Positions 34,148 to 42,602 of a stretch of 64,000 bases of DNA are shown here, one piece after another; positions within the stretch are counted from its first letter, which is position 1, and the number at the start of each line of letters is the position of its first letter. A program made the position numbers and the translations under genes. This stretch comes from Variovorax sp. SG517 (GTDB lineage Bacteria; Pseudomonadota; Gammaproteobacteria; Burkholderiales; Burkholderiaceae_C): contig NZ_JABMJG010000001.1 of assembly GCF_013376045.1 (NCBI RefSeq), positions 992,001-1,056,000 of the forward strand, written 5' to 3'. The notes beneath the pieces were generated by a model that made no database searches, had not been told where the DNA came from, and saw nothing but the letters and a program-made list of their open reading frames with translations.

Positions 34148-35970
34148 TGGCGACGAAAGCTCAGGCGCAGCACGCGGCGGGCGTGCGCTATCGCGTCGAA
34201 TGCGCGGACCCGCACGCGCACCTGTTCGCGGTCACCCTCACCATCGACGCGCCGGCCGCGCAGCAGCGCGTGTCGTTGCCGGTGTGGATTCCGGGCAGCT
34301 ACCTGATTCGCGAGTTCGCCAAGAACCTGCAGGGCCTGCGCGCCACGCAGGGCCGCCGTAAGCCGGCGTTGACGCAGCTCGACAAGTGCAGCTGGCTGGT
34401 CGAATGCACGCCCGGCCAGCCGCTGGTGCTGAACTACCAGGTCTGCGCCTACGACAACTCGGTGCGCACCGCCTGGCTCGACGCCGAGCGCGGCTTCTTC
34501 AACGGCACCAGCGTGTGCCTGCGCGTCGAAGGGCAGACTGAATCGCCGCATGCGCTGGAGATCGTCGCTCCTGCCGTGGCCGACGACGCTGCGCGCTGGT
34601 CGTGCGCCACCGCGCTCGTGCCGCTGAAGGCCGACAAGCACGGCTTCGGCAGCTACAAGGCATCGGGCTACGACGAGCTGGCCGACAGCCCCGTCGAGAT
34701 GGGCGCCTTCTGGAGCGCCGACTTCGAGGCCTGCGGCGTGCCGCACCGCTTCGTGGTGGCGGGTGCTGCGGCATCGTTCGACGGCGACAGGCTCATCGCC
34801 GACACCAAGGCCATCTGCGAGGCCGAGGTGCGCTTCTGGCACGGCGACAAGGTCGGCAAGCGCGGCGGTGCGAAGCCGCCGATCGACCGCTACGTGTTCA
34901 TGCTCAACGTGGTCGACGACGGTTACGGCGGGCTCGAGCACCGCCACTCCACCGCGCTGATCTGCAACCGCCGCGACCTGCCGCAGCGCGGCGACAAGAA
35001 GAAGCAGGCGGAGGGCTACACCACGCTGCTGGGGCTCATCAGCCACGAGTACTTCCACACCTGGAACGTCAAGCGCATGCGGCCGGCCGAGTTCGCGCGC
35101 TACGACTACAGCCAGGAGAACTACACGCAACTGCTGTGGTTCTTCGAAGGCTTCACCAGCTACTACGACGACCTGCTGCTGCGCCGCGCGGGCCGCATCG
35201 ACGACGCGGCCTACCTGCGCCTGCTGAACAAGACCATCAACCAGGTCATGCAGACGCCGGGCCGGCTGGTGCAGCCGGTGGCCGACGCGAGCTTCGACGC
35301 CTGGGTCAAGTACTACCGCCAGGACGAGCAGACGCCCAACAGCACGGTGAGCTACTACACCAAGGGCGCGCTGGTGGCGCTGTGCCTGGACCTCACGCTG
35401 CGCCACGAAGGCAAGGGCTCACTCGACGACGTGATGCGCCTGCTGTGGACGAAGAGCAATGGCGGGCCGATCTCCGAGGACGACATCGCCGCCGCACTCG
35501 AGGCCGTGGGCGGCCGATCGTACGCGCTGGAGCTGGCGCGCTGGGTGCATTCCACGGAGGAACTGCCGCTCTCGCAGCTGCTGCGCGTGCACGGCATCGC
35601 CACGCTCGAAGACCCGTCGCAGCCGGCTCAGGCGCTGGGCCTGCGCGTGGCCGAGGCCAACGGCGGCGTGCAGGTGAAGGTGGTGCTGCGCGGCGGCGCC
35701 GCCGAGAAGGCCGGCTTCTGCGCGAACGACGAGTGGATCGGCGTCGAGCTGCCCGCAGCCGGCAGGAAGGGCCAGCAGCGGCCGGCGCAGGCCTGGCGCA
35801 TCGCCAAGCTCGACGATCTGGCGCTCTACCTGGGCGATGCGGCGAAGTGCACCGCCATCGTGGCGCGCGACCGCAAGCTGATCAGGCTGCCGCTGGTGCT
35901 GCCGACCGGCGCGACGACCTGGCGCCTGTTCTCGCACGACGCGAGCAAGGTGACGAACTGGCTGGCCTGA
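34147..35970 (+). CDS. M61 glycyl aminopeptidase family protein with C-terminal PDZ-like region
   Basis: 607 residues. The N-terminal M61 domain (SLPVWIPGSYLIREFAKNL) leads to the catalytic zinc motif H300-E-Y-F-H304 in LISHEYFHTWNVKRM and the downstream ligand Glu in LLWFFEGFTSYYDDL. The C-terminal part (about 500-590) resembles a PDZ domain (GLRVAEANGGVQVKVVLRGG). No signal peptide is visible, so a cytoplasmic peptidase is suggested. The ATG overlaps the dsbC stop by one base, implying coupling with periplasmic protein quality control (inference). Confidence 0.92.
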   Translation: MATKAQAQHAAGVRYRVECADPHAHLFAVTLTIDAPAAQQRVSLPVWIPGSYLIREFAKNLQGLRATQGRRKPALTQLDKCSWLVECTPGQPLVLNYQVCAYDNSVRTAWLDAERGFFNGTSVCLRVEGQTESPHALEIVAPAVADDAARWSCATALVPLKADKHGFGSYKASGYDELADSPVEMGAFWSADFEACGVPHRFVVAGAAASFDGDRLIADTKAICEAEVRFWHGDKVGKRGGAKPPIDRYVFMLNVVDDGYGGLEHRHSTALICNRRDLPQRGDKKKQAEGYTTLLGLISHEYFHTWNVKRMRPAEFARYDYSQENYTQLLWFFEGFTSYYDDLLLRRAGRIDDAAYLRLLNKTINQVMQTPGRLVQPVADASFDAWVKYYRQDEQTPNSTVSYYTKGALVALCLDLTLRHEGKGSLDDVMRLLWTKSNGGPISEDDIAAALEAVGGRSYALELARWVHSTEELPLSQLLRVHGIATLEDPSQPAQALGLRVAEANGGVQVKVVLRGGAAEKAGFCANDEWIGVELPAAGRKGQQRPAQAWRIAKLDDLALYLGDAAKCTAIVARDRKLIRLPLVLPTGATTWRLFSHDASKVTNWLA

Positions 35971-35989
35971 CAGGCCGCCAGATCGCTCA

Positions 35990-36586
35990 TCAGGCGCTTT
36001 CCGCCGCGGCCGGGTTCCTCACGAACATCATCGGCTGCGGCTCGCCCACCAGCACGCAGGGCTTGCCGGTGCGCCGGCAGTGGTCCTGCACGCGCCAGTA
36101 GGCGCCGTGGCTCACGCAGCCGGTCTGGCAAATCACGAGGTCGGCCGCGCGCAGGCTGGCTTCGAGCGCGGGATCGTCCGCCGCACCATCGCCGCCGTCG
36201 TGATGCAGGTAGCGGCCGCCGGCGATCTCGACCAGCTGGCGCGCGAGCGAAGGCGTCTGCGCCTCTTCCTCGTGGCCGATGCACAGCACGGCCTTCTCCC
36301 GCAGATCGGCCGGTGCCTGAGACTGCGGCGGCACCGCGAGATGGCGCTTGCTGCCCGGCGACAGCAGCGCACTGAGCCGCTTGGGCAGCGCACCGCCTGC
36401 CGAGGCGCGCGCCGCGAGCTCCTCTCGCACGATGGCAATGGCCGAATCCCTCGCCACCAGTGCGCCGCGCAGCCGCACGATCTGCGCCTCCAGCCGCTCG
36501 ACGAGCGCGGCCTGTTCGACCAGCAGGCGCGAGCAGCGCTCCTGCACGCGGGCATAGGCCCGCAGCAACACGGCATGTTCTTGCAT
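35990..36586 (-). CDS. DUF2325 domain protein, Fur-box linked
   Basis: 198 residues. An N-terminal coiled-coil-like region (RLLVEQAALVERLEAQIVRL) is followed by a C-terminal DUF2325 domain with VLCIGHEEEAQ, GGRYLHHDGGDG and DLVICQTGCVSHGAYWRVQD, the family's His/Cys pattern. Function unknown. The ATG at 36586 is chosen because GGAG lies six bases upstream; two upstream ATGs (36598, 36622) lack one. A Fur-box-like palindrome lies 26-44 bases upstream, so iron control is likely. Confidence 0.8.
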   Translation of the reverse strand: MQEHAVLLRAYARVQERCSRLLVEQAALVERLEAQIVRLRGALVARDSAIAIVREELAARASAGGALPKRLSALLSPGSKRHLAVPPQSQAPADLREKAVLCIGHEEEAQTPSLARQLVEIAGGRYLHHDGGDGAADDPALEASLRAADLVICQTGCVSHGAYWRVQDHCRRTGKPCVLVGEPQPMMFVRNPAAAESA

Positions 36587-36611
36587 CGGGAACTCCATGG
36601 CGGGCATTCTA

Positions 36612-36630
36612 GATGAGAGCAATTCTCAAT
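36612..36630. promoter_or_regulatory. Candidate Fur box
   Basis: GATGAGAGCAATTCTCAAT is an imperfect palindrome (TGAGA...TCTCA) that closely matches the AATGAGAATAATTCTCATT form of Fur sites. It sits just upstream of the DUF2325 gene and 92 bases upstream of the divergent enoyl-CoA hydratase start. Confidence 0.7.
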
Positions 36631-36721
36631 TTAAGCAGATCGCCGCGGATCACCCCGCCGGCCATGCTGGGTATAGTGAAGCGCGTTTTTCTTCCCCTTT
36701 CCCGTTCCCCCCGGAGACACC

Positions 36722-37501
36722 ATGAGCTACGAAAACATCGAAGTGCGGACCGAAGCTGGCAAGGTCGGCATCATCACCCTCAACCGCCCCAAGGCACTGA
36801 ACGCGCTGAACGACGCGCTCATGACCGAGCTGGGCCAGGCGCTCAAGGCCTTCGACGCCGACGACGCCATCGGCTGCATCATCCTCACGGGCAGCGAGCG
36901 CGCCTTCGCCGCCGGCGCCGACATCGCGGCGATGGCCAAGTACAGCTTCATCGACACCTACAAGGGCGACTACATCACGCGCAACTGGGAAACCATCCGC
37001 TCGATCCGCAAGCCGGTGATCGGCGCGGTGGCCGGCTTCGCGCTGGGCGGCGGCTGCGAGCTGGCGATGATGTGCGACTTCATCATCGCGGCCGACAACG
37101 CCAAGTTCGGCCAGCCCGAGATCAAGATCGGCGTGATCCCCGGCGCCGGCGGCACGCAGCGCCTGCCGCGCGCGGTGGGCAAGAGCAAGGCCATGGACAT
37201 GGTGCTCACCGCCCGCATGATGGACGCCGCCGAAGCCGAGCGCGCCGGCCTCGTCAGCCGCGTGGTGCCCTTCGAGAAGCTCGCCGACGAAGCCCTGGGC
37301 GCGGCGCTGGTGATCTGCGGCTTCTCGCAGGTCTCGGTGATGGCGGCCAAGGAATCGGTCAACCGCGCCTTCGAGAGCGGCCTGAGCGACGGCGTGATGT
37401 TCGAGCGCCGCCTGTTCCACGCGCTGTTCGCCACGCAGGACCAGAAGGAAGGCATGGACGCCTTCCTGACCAAGCGCCAGCCGGACTTCAAGAACGCCTG
37501 A
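36722..37501 (+). CDS. Enoyl-CoA hydratase
   Basis: 259 residues, crotonase family. Hydrates 2-enoyl-CoA to 3-hydroxyacyl-CoA in beta-oxidation. Both catalytic glutamates are present: E113 in [11 protein letters not shown] and E133 in [20 protein letters not shown], with the same 20-residue spacing as in rat mitochondrial hydratase. The CoA-pocket motif is [11 protein letters not shown]. It is unusually close to mitochondrial ECHS1 in style, for example the [12 protein letters not shown] region. It converges on the anti-sigma candidate; the two stops are within one hairpin. Confidence 0.95.
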   Translation: MSYENIEVRTEAGKVGIITLNRPKALNALNDALMTELGQALKAFDADDAIGCIILTGSERAFAAGADIAAMAKYSFIDTYKGDYITRNWETIRSIRKPVIGAVAGFALGGGCELAMMCDFIIAADNAKFGQPEIKIGVIPGAGGTQRLPRAVGKSKAMDMVLTARMMDAAEAERAGLVSRVVPFEKLADEALGAALVICGFSQVSVMAAKESVNRAFESGLSDGVMFERRLFHALFATQDQKEGMDAFLTKRQPDFKNA

Positions 37502-37519
37502 CGGCGGAACCGCCCGTCA
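37499..37519. terminator. Hairpin bounded by the stop codons of two convergent genes
   Basis: TGACGGCGG-AA-CCGCCCGTCA with one bulged C: the left end is the TGA of the enoyl-CoA hydratase gene and the right end is the TGA (as TCA) of the anti-sigma gene. No T tract follows, so it may protect mRNA 3' ends or weakly terminate both transcripts. Confidence 0.45.
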
Positions 37520-38875
37520 GCGCTGCAGCAGCGAACGCAGCGCGCCGAGCGCCTGGGCCGGCGGCGTGCCGACCAGCGCGGCGCCGCCGGGCTGCGGCGT
37601 CCAGCGCACCTGGTCGCCCGCGATCTCCAGCACCGCGACCACCGACTTGCCCCGATAGAGTTCGAGCCGCGCCTCCACCGGCGCGGCCAGCAGTTCGTCG
37701 GGCGCCGTGGCCGATCGTGCGACGGTGCCGACCAGCGCCGCCAGGCCTTCGATGTCGCCGCGCTCGCGGCGCGCGCTCTCGCCGTTGCGCGTGAAGCCCA
37801 GGGAAGTCCATCGATCCAGCGCCGAGAAAGGCGCCGCGGTCCGCGGCGCGATGGCCTTGGCCGCTGACGGGGCCGGTGCGGATGGGCGCATCGCGCCGGA
37901 GGCACTCGCGACGGCGTTGTCCTGCTGGGCGAGCGCAGGCGCGGAATCCTGGAGCGGTTCGCGATACGCCGGCGCGGCGCCAGGTGCGGGCGCAGGAACG
38001 ACGGCAGCCGGCGGCACTGCCGGGGCGGCCGCCGCAGGCGCACCCGCCGCGTAGGCACGGCGCCGCTGTTCGCCTTCCACCTGTGCTTCCCGACGCTCAT
38101 CGCGCGCGATGGGCGCGGGCAACGGTGCCGGTGCAGCCTGCTCGGCCACGGCCGGAGGCGGCGGAGCGGGTGCGATCGACGCAGATGGCGCGGGCGGCGC
38201 GACGGGAGCCGGAGCAACAGGTGCCGCCTGCAACAGCGGAGGCGCCGGCTCGGCTTTCCGCACGGCATCCGCGCTAGCCGTGTTGGCGGCCTCCTTGGGT
38301 GCCCGTTTGGCGGACGAGTCTGCCGACTCGCGCGCAATCCTGGCACGCTGTCCCGATTCGGGCGCTGCTGCTGCGGGCGCTCTTGCGGGTGCCGGCGCTG
38401 CTGCTGCGGGTGCTGGCTGCGTCTCTGCCTGCGCGGCGGCAGCCTCTGCGGGAGGCTCGGCTGGCTTCGGTGCAGCAGGTGCAGGCGGCGCGACAGGCGC
38501 TTGTGCCGGAGCCGGTGCAGTCGCTTCCCCCACGCGCGCCTCGCCATCGAGCCGCGCATCCGGCACGGGTTCCTTGTGCCAGAGCACCGTCACGAAAGCC
38601 GCCACCAGCACGGTGGCGAAGGCGGCGTTCCACGGCATGCGCGCATGCGGTTCGCCGCCGCCGAAGAGGCGGCGCCACCAGGGCGCGGCACTTGCGTTGT
38701 TCGCCGCCGCTCCTGCATCGACGGGGGCGGCAGCGAGGTTGTGCGCCATCTTCAGGATCGCCTCGCGCGTGCGCGGATGCGGCGTGGCCTCGCTGTCTGG
38801 CGCGTGGTCGAGCGCGCGGCGCAGCGACGGGTCGCGCAGGTCGTCGAATCCGGTGTTGTCGTTGCCGCCGCTCAT
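37517..38875 (-). CDS. Candidate membrane anti-sigma factor, Ala/Pro-rich
   Basis: 452 residues. The cytoplasmic N-terminus (MSGGNDNTGFDDLRDPSLRR) is followed by one membrane segment at about 80-100 (WNAAFATVLVAAFVTVLW), then some 230 residues of Ala/Pro/Glu-rich low-complexity sequence and a folded C-terminal part (AAPFSALDRWTSLGFTRNGE onward). The start overlaps the sigma-factor stop (ATGA), the classic arrangement of an anti-sigma factor. No zinc-binding HxxxCxxC motif is visible, so it is not a ZAS-type protein; the role is inferred from position and topology only. Confidence 0.65.
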   Translation of the reverse strand: MSGGNDNTGFDDLRDPSLRRALDHAPDSEATPHPRTREAILKMAHNLAAAPVDAGAAANNASAAPWWRRLFGGGEPHARMPWNAAFATVLVAAFVTVLWHKEPVPDARLDGEARVGEATAPAPAQAPVAPPAPAAPKPAEPPAEAAAAQAETQPAPAAAAPAPARAPAAAAPESGQRARIARESADSSAKRAPKEAANTASADAVRKAEPAPPLLQAAPVAPAPVAPPAPSASIAPAPPPPAVAEQAAPAPLPAPIARDERREAQVEGEQRRRAYAAGAPAAAAPAVPPAAVVPAPAPGAAPAYREPLQDSAPALAQQDNAVASASGAMRPSAPAPSAAKAIAPRTAAPFSALDRWTSLGFTRNGESARRERGDIEGLAALVGTVARSATAPDELLAAPVEARLELYRGKSVVAVLEIAGDQVRWTPQPGGAALVGTPPAQALGALRSLLQR

Positions 38876-39540
38876 GCCCGCTTCTCCAGCACCGACAGGT
38901 AGCGCTCCATGCAGCCGCGCAGTTTCTGCAGGCCGTAGCGCAGCCTGCTGCGCACGGTCTCGAAGCCGATCTCCAGGCTCGCGGCCAGCGCCTCGACGGT
39001 GAGGCCGTCTTCATGGTGCAGCAGGAACGCGGCGCGCTGCTCGGCCGGGAGTTCGTCGAGGCACGCGAGCAGGCGGCGGCCCGCGGCGCGCCAGAACGCG
39101 AGTTCCTCGGCCGAGGGATGCGACGCCGCATCGGCTGCCGCGCCGGGCACGCCGTGTTCGAGCGTGGGCACGGGGCTGTCGTCGTCGTCCGCGTGCGCTT
39201 CGAGCGCCACTTCGCGCCCGCTCACGCGCAGCCGGTCCATCGCCAGGTTGTGCGCGATGGTGAAGGCCCAGGTGCGCCATGCCGCGCCCTGCGGCGAGAA
39301 GCTCTCGCGCGCCGAGATGATGCGCACCCAGGTGTCCTGGAACACCTCGTCGGCCTGTGCCACGAGCCGCGCGCCCAGCAGCCGCTTGACGAAGCGGAAC
39401 AGCCCGCCCTCGTGGCGCGCGTAAAGCACGTCGAACGCGGCGGCGTCGCCCTGGGCGTAGGCCAGCATCAACTGATCGTCGGGCATGGCCTCGCGCTCGG
39501 GGGCGTTCTTGGCTGAAGGGGCGCGGGGAAGCGCGGACAT
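38872..39540 (-). CDS. ECF-type RNA polymerase sigma factor
   Basis: 222 residues. Region 2 spans about residues 20-90 (MLAYAQGDAAAFDVLYARHE, FQDTWVRIISARESF, WAFTIAHNLAMDRLR); region 4 is near the C-terminus (LPAEQRAAFLLHHEDGLTVE, then FETVRSRLRYGLQKLR). The ATG at 39540 is used; a second ATG at 39486 (MPDDQLMLAYAQ) directly before region 2 is an equally reasonable start. It is translationally coupled to the downstream membrane protein and divergent from the vWA gene, which may be its target. Confidence 0.9.
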   Translation of the reverse strand: MSALPRAPSAKNAPEREAMPDDQLMLAYAQGDAAAFDVLYARHEGGLFRFVKRLLGARLVAQADEVFQDTWVRIISARESFSPQGAAWRTWAFTIAHNLAMDRLRVSGREVALEAHADDDDSPVPTLEHGVPGAAADAASHPSAEELAFWRAAGRRLLACLDELPAEQRAAFLLHHEDGLTVEALAASLEIGFETVRSRLRYGLQKLRGCMERYLSVLEKRA

Positions 39541-39676
39541 CGGAGGATTTTCACCCGAGCTTGTACGGGCCAAGAGGCGCATCGGGGTTCGGGGCGGCAA
39601 ATAAATTCACGGCCGACCAACCCCGTTCGCGAAGGCCGGCCGTATCAGCCAGCACCCCATCACCCGGAGTGCCTTC

Positions 39677-41203
39677 ATGACCCAGCCTTTCGCTCCCCGC
39701 CTTCGCCGCCCGCTCGCCGTGCTGCTGTGCGCCCAACTGCTTCTGGGCGCCAGCAGCGCCACGGAAATGCCCGCCCTCGGAAGCTCCGTGCGCTGGCCGA
39801 CGCCCGCGCCAGACAGCCGCGCGCTGCCGACGCGGGCCGCGCCGAACTTCGAGGCGCCCTCCGCCACGCACTGCGCACGGCCTGTGCGGACCTACGAGAC
39901 GCCGGGCATGCCGCGCGTTTCCGGCAACCTGGAAGAACGCAGGTACGCCGAAGCGTCGAAGGAATACAGGGCCAGCCCTTCGGTGAAGCCCTCGCCCACC
40001 GCGCCGAAGCCGATGCCGGCGCCTGCGGCCAGATCGGCGCCGGCCGGGGCGGCTCTTGCCGACGCCATCGCCGAAGCGCCGCCGGCCTCGATCGCGCCCG
40101 TCGCACCAGCGATTCGCGCGCCCGCCGAACTTCAAGCACCCGTGCAGGCCCAGCGCCCCGCCAACGAATCCGTCACCGCCGGCATGGTCGACGACAACGC
40201 CGACTTCGGCGAATACCTGGCCTTCCACGGCCGCACGCAGGTGCCGCATCGCGAGCGCGACGTGAGCGCGCGCTACCTGCTGCAGGTGCGCGACGCGCGT
40301 GGTGCCGTCGTGCCCGATGCCGAAGTGGCGGTGCAGGCCGCCAACGGCGCCGCGATGTGGGCCCGCACCGACGCAGGCGGGCGCGCATGGCTGCACCCCA
40401 ACGCCTTCGACAAGGCGCAGAGCGCGGTCTATGAAGTCACCGTGCGCAAGAACGGCCGACTGGGCACCGCCTTCCTGCAGCGCGGCCAGAAGAACGCGGT
40501 CGACGTGGTGCTAGGCGGCAAGCCCGGCGCCGTGCCCGCGCGTGCGAAGCTCGACCTCGTCTTCCTGATCGACGCCACCGGCTCCATGGACGACGAGATC
40601 GCCAAGCTCAAGGCCACGCTGCGCACCATCGCCGACCAGGTTGCCCGCCTGCCGAGCCGCCCCGACACCTGCTTCGGGCTGGTGGCGTATCGCGACCGCG
40701 GCGACGAATTCCTGGTGCGCCGCCACGACTTCACCAACGACCTGAACGCCTTCCAGGGCGTGCTCGACGCGCTGCGCGCAGCGGGGGGCGGCGACTATCC
40801 CGAGGCGATGAACGAGGCCTTCAACGAGACCGTCCACAAGCTCAGCTGGCGCGGCAACGACACCACCCGTCTCGTGGTGCTGCTGGCCGACGCGCCGCCG
40901 CACCTCGACTACGGCGGCCCGCAGTACGACGACGACATGGTCGCCGCGCTGGGCAAGGGCATCAAGGTGTTCAGCGTGGGCGCGTCGGGGCTCGACAAGC
41001 AGGGCGAATACATCCAGCGCCAGATCGCGCAGTACACCGGCGGGCGCTTCGTGTTCCTCACCTACAAGGACGCAGCCAACCCGGCGAGCGGCTCTGGAAC
41101 GCAGACCGTGCACGACGTCGGCAACTACTCGGTGCAGACGCTGGACAAGCTGATCGTTCGGCTGGTTTCGGAAGAATTGGGCAGGTTGCCGTCGGGTGGT
41201 TGA
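39677..41203 (+). CDS. Secreted von Willebrand factor A domain protein
   Basis: 508 residues. A signal peptide of about 28 residues (PLAVLLCAQLLLGASSA) is followed by about 130 residues of Pro/Ala-rich low complexity, a small beta-rich domain (about 195-280), and a C-terminal vWA domain from about 290 with a MIDAS-type motif DATGSM at about 299 and the downstream VVLLADAPPHLDYGG. It probably acts in the periplasm or at the cell surface by metal-dependent protein binding. It is divergent from the ECF sigma/anti-sigma pair (136 bases between starts), suggesting a three-gene envelope-sensing unit. Confidence 0.85.
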   Translation: MTQPFAPRLRRPLAVLLCAQLLLGASSATEMPALGSSVRWPTPAPDSRALPTRAAPNFEAPSATHCARPVRTYETPGMPRVSGNLEERRYAEASKEYRASPSVKPSPTAPKPMPAPAARSAPAGAALADAIAEAPPASIAPVAPAIRAPAELQAPVQAQRPANESVTAGMVDDNADFGEYLAFHGRTQVPHRERDVSARYLLQVRDARGAVVPDAEVAVQAANGAAMWARTDAGGRAWLHPNAFDKAQSAVYEVTVRKNGRLGTAFLQRGQKNAVDVVLGGKPGAVPARAKLDLVFLIDATGSMDDEIAKLKATLRTIADQVARLPSRPDTCFGLVAYRDRGDEFLVRRHDFTNDLNAFQGVLDALRAAGGGDYPEAMNEAFNETVHKLSWRGNDTTRLVVLLADAPPHLDYGGPQYDDDMVAALGKGIKVFSVGASGLDKQGEYIQRQIAQYTGGRFVFLTYKDAANPASGSGTQTVHDVGNYSVQTLDKLIVRLVSEELGRLPSGG

Positions 41204-41229
41204 GCGGCCGCGAAAGACTGGGCTATAAT
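41200..41229 (+). promoter_or_regulatory. Promoter of the tRNA-Met gene
   Basis: A perfect -10 box TATAAT (41224-41229) preceded at 18 bases by TTGAGC (41200-41205). The -35 element overlaps the TGA stop of the vWA gene. The expected start point at about 41236 leaves a short leader containing the small hairpin GGTGAG-CAA-CTCACC. Confidence 0.75.
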
Positions 41230-41257
41230 CGCGGGCTCGGTGAGCAACTCACCGAAC

Positions 41258-41334
41258 GGCTCTTTAGCTCAGTCGGTTAGAGCGATGGAATCATAATCCA
41301 CAGGTCCGCGGTTCGAGTCCGTGAAGAGCCACCA
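41258..41334 (+). tRNA. tRNA-Met (anticodon CAT), elongator type
   Basis: 77 bases including an encoded CCA end. The acceptor stem GGCTCTT pairs with AAGAGCC, the D-loop is AGCTCAGTCGGTTAGAGC, the anticodon loop ATCATAA carries CAT, and the T-loop is GGTTCGAGTCC. The paired first base of the acceptor stem argues against initiator tRNA. A lysidine-modified tRNA-Ile2 also has CAT and cannot be fully excluded. The anticodon stem has only four clear pairs. Confidence 0.93.
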
Positions 41335-41343
41335 AAACAACCG

Positions 41344-41381
41344 AAAAAGCCTTGCAGGTCAACGACTTGCAAGGCTTTTTT
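41344..41381 (+). terminator. Intrinsic terminator after tRNA-Met
   Basis: 13-bp stem AAAAAGCCTTGCA (41344-41356) with TGCAAGGCTTTTT (41368-41380), loop of 11 bases, ending in a run of six T. It starts ten bases after the tRNA and ends the tRNA transcript. Confidence 0.92.
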
Positions 41382-41416
41382 CTTTGCGGCGCGGCACTGG
41401 CCGATAATCTCCGGCG

Positions 41417-41821
41417 ATGCCTGCGCCGCCTTTCCGAGCCCCGCCCAGCCGCCCCGCCGGCATGGCGTTGCCGCGGCCGGGTGTCGGCCTGATCCGCTGG
41501 GCGCTGCTGTGGTTCGCGCTCTCGCTCGGCGTTGCCATCGCCTCCCCGCTCGTGCATCCGCAGACGGTGGAGCTGGTCTGCTCCAGCGCCGGGTCGGTCA
41601 AGGCCATCGTCCATGGCGACGACGGCGTGCAGGAGATGGGCGCGGGCCACATGGACTGCCCGCTGTGCGTGCTCAGCGGCGCGCCGCCCGCGACCACGCC
41701 CACTATCGAGCTGCCGGCGTTCGCGCCGCTGGCCCGCGTGGTGCGGCCGGTTCCGTCGGCGCACGTTGCGGCGGTCGCCACCGCGCCGCTGCCGGCGCGC
41801 GGGCCTCCCTCGCTCTTCTAA
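41417..41821 (+). CDS. DUF2946-like protein
   Basis: 134 residues. One hydrophobic segment at about 25-45 (LIRWALLWFALSLGVAIASP), then HMDCPLCVLSGAPP, the His/Cys motif typical of DUF2946 proteins. These often neighbour copper-handling genes, as here (SCO and PCuAC follow on the same strand). The ATG at 41417 is used; the internal ATG at 41462 (MALPRPGVGL) is possible. A metal-related envelope role is inferred. Confidence 0.68.
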   Translation: MPAPPFRAPPSRPAGMALPRPGVGLIRWALLWFALSLGVAIASPLVHPQTVELVCSSAGSVKAIVHGDDGVQEMGAGHMDCPLCVLSGAPPATTPTIELPAFAPLARVVRPVPSAHVAAVATAPLPARGPPSLF

Positions 41822-41951
41822 GGCTTCTTCCCCAGTTTTCGCGCGCGTGATGCAGGGGCCTCCCGACGAGGCCCGTCGTTCATTTCCGCTGCGCGCGTTC
41901 CTGCAACGAATCCATCGGCGCCTCCTGCAGGCGCCGGAGCGAGTCCATCCA

Positions 41952-42569
41952 ATGACCAGAAACGAATCCCACCCTCCGATGCAGCGGCGGCGCCTGCTGC
42001 TTTCCGCGGGCGGCCTCGCAGCCGTCGCGAGCCTTGCGGGCTGCGACAGGCTGCTGCCCGCCCGCTTCAACGGCGTCGACATCACCGGCGCCAACTATGC
42101 GCAGGACTTCCGCCTGACCGATGCCGACGGCCGCGAGCGCACGCTGGCCGACTTCAAGGGCAAGGCCGTGATGATGTTCTTCGGCTTCACGCAGTGCCCC
42201 GACGTCTGCCCCACCGCCCTCGTGCGCGCGGCAGAGATCAAAAAGCTGCTCGGCGCCGACGGCGAGCGCCTGCAGGTGATCTTCGTCACCGTCGATCCCG
42301 AGCGCGATTCGCCCGTCGTGCTCAAGGCCTACACGCAGGCCTTCGACCCGAGCTTCATCGGCCTGTACGGCGACATGCAGCGCACCAGCCAGACCGCGAA
42401 GGACTTCAAGGTGTTCTACCGGAAGGTGCCCACCGGCTCCTCGTACACCATGGACCATTCGGCCTTCAGCTATGTGTTCGACCCCAAGGGCAAGATCCGC
42501 ATCGTGCTGCGCCATGAGCAGAGCGCGCAGGAATGCGCCGACGACCTGCACAGGATCCTGCAGGCCTGA
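41952..42569 (+). CDS. sco: SCO1/SenC family copper-delivery protein
   Basis: 205 residues. A Tat/lipoprotein-like N-terminus (RRRLLLSAGGLAAVASLAGC, lipobox Cys) anchors a thioredoxin-like SCO domain. Copper ligands C82 and C86 (FTQCPDVCPTA) and H169 (MDHSAFSYVF) are all present. SCO proteins insert copper into the CuA site of cytochrome c oxidase. The start may be the ATG at 41952 or 41979 (MQRRRLLLS). It stands between DUF2946 and PCuAC genes, a copper-assembly trio. Confidence 0.93.
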   Translation: MTRNESHPPMQRRRLLLSAGGLAAVASLAGCDRLLPARFNGVDITGANYAQDFRLTDADGRERTLADFKGKAVMMFFGFTQCPDVCPTALVRAAEIKKLLGADGERLQVIFVTVDPERDSPVVLKAYTQAFDPSFIGLYGDMQRTSQTAKDFKVFYRKVPTGSSYTMDHSAFSYVFDPKGKIRIVLRHEQSAQECADDLHRILQA

Positions 42570-42602
42570 CTTCCATCATTCAAATCCAAGGAGATACCGA
42601 CC

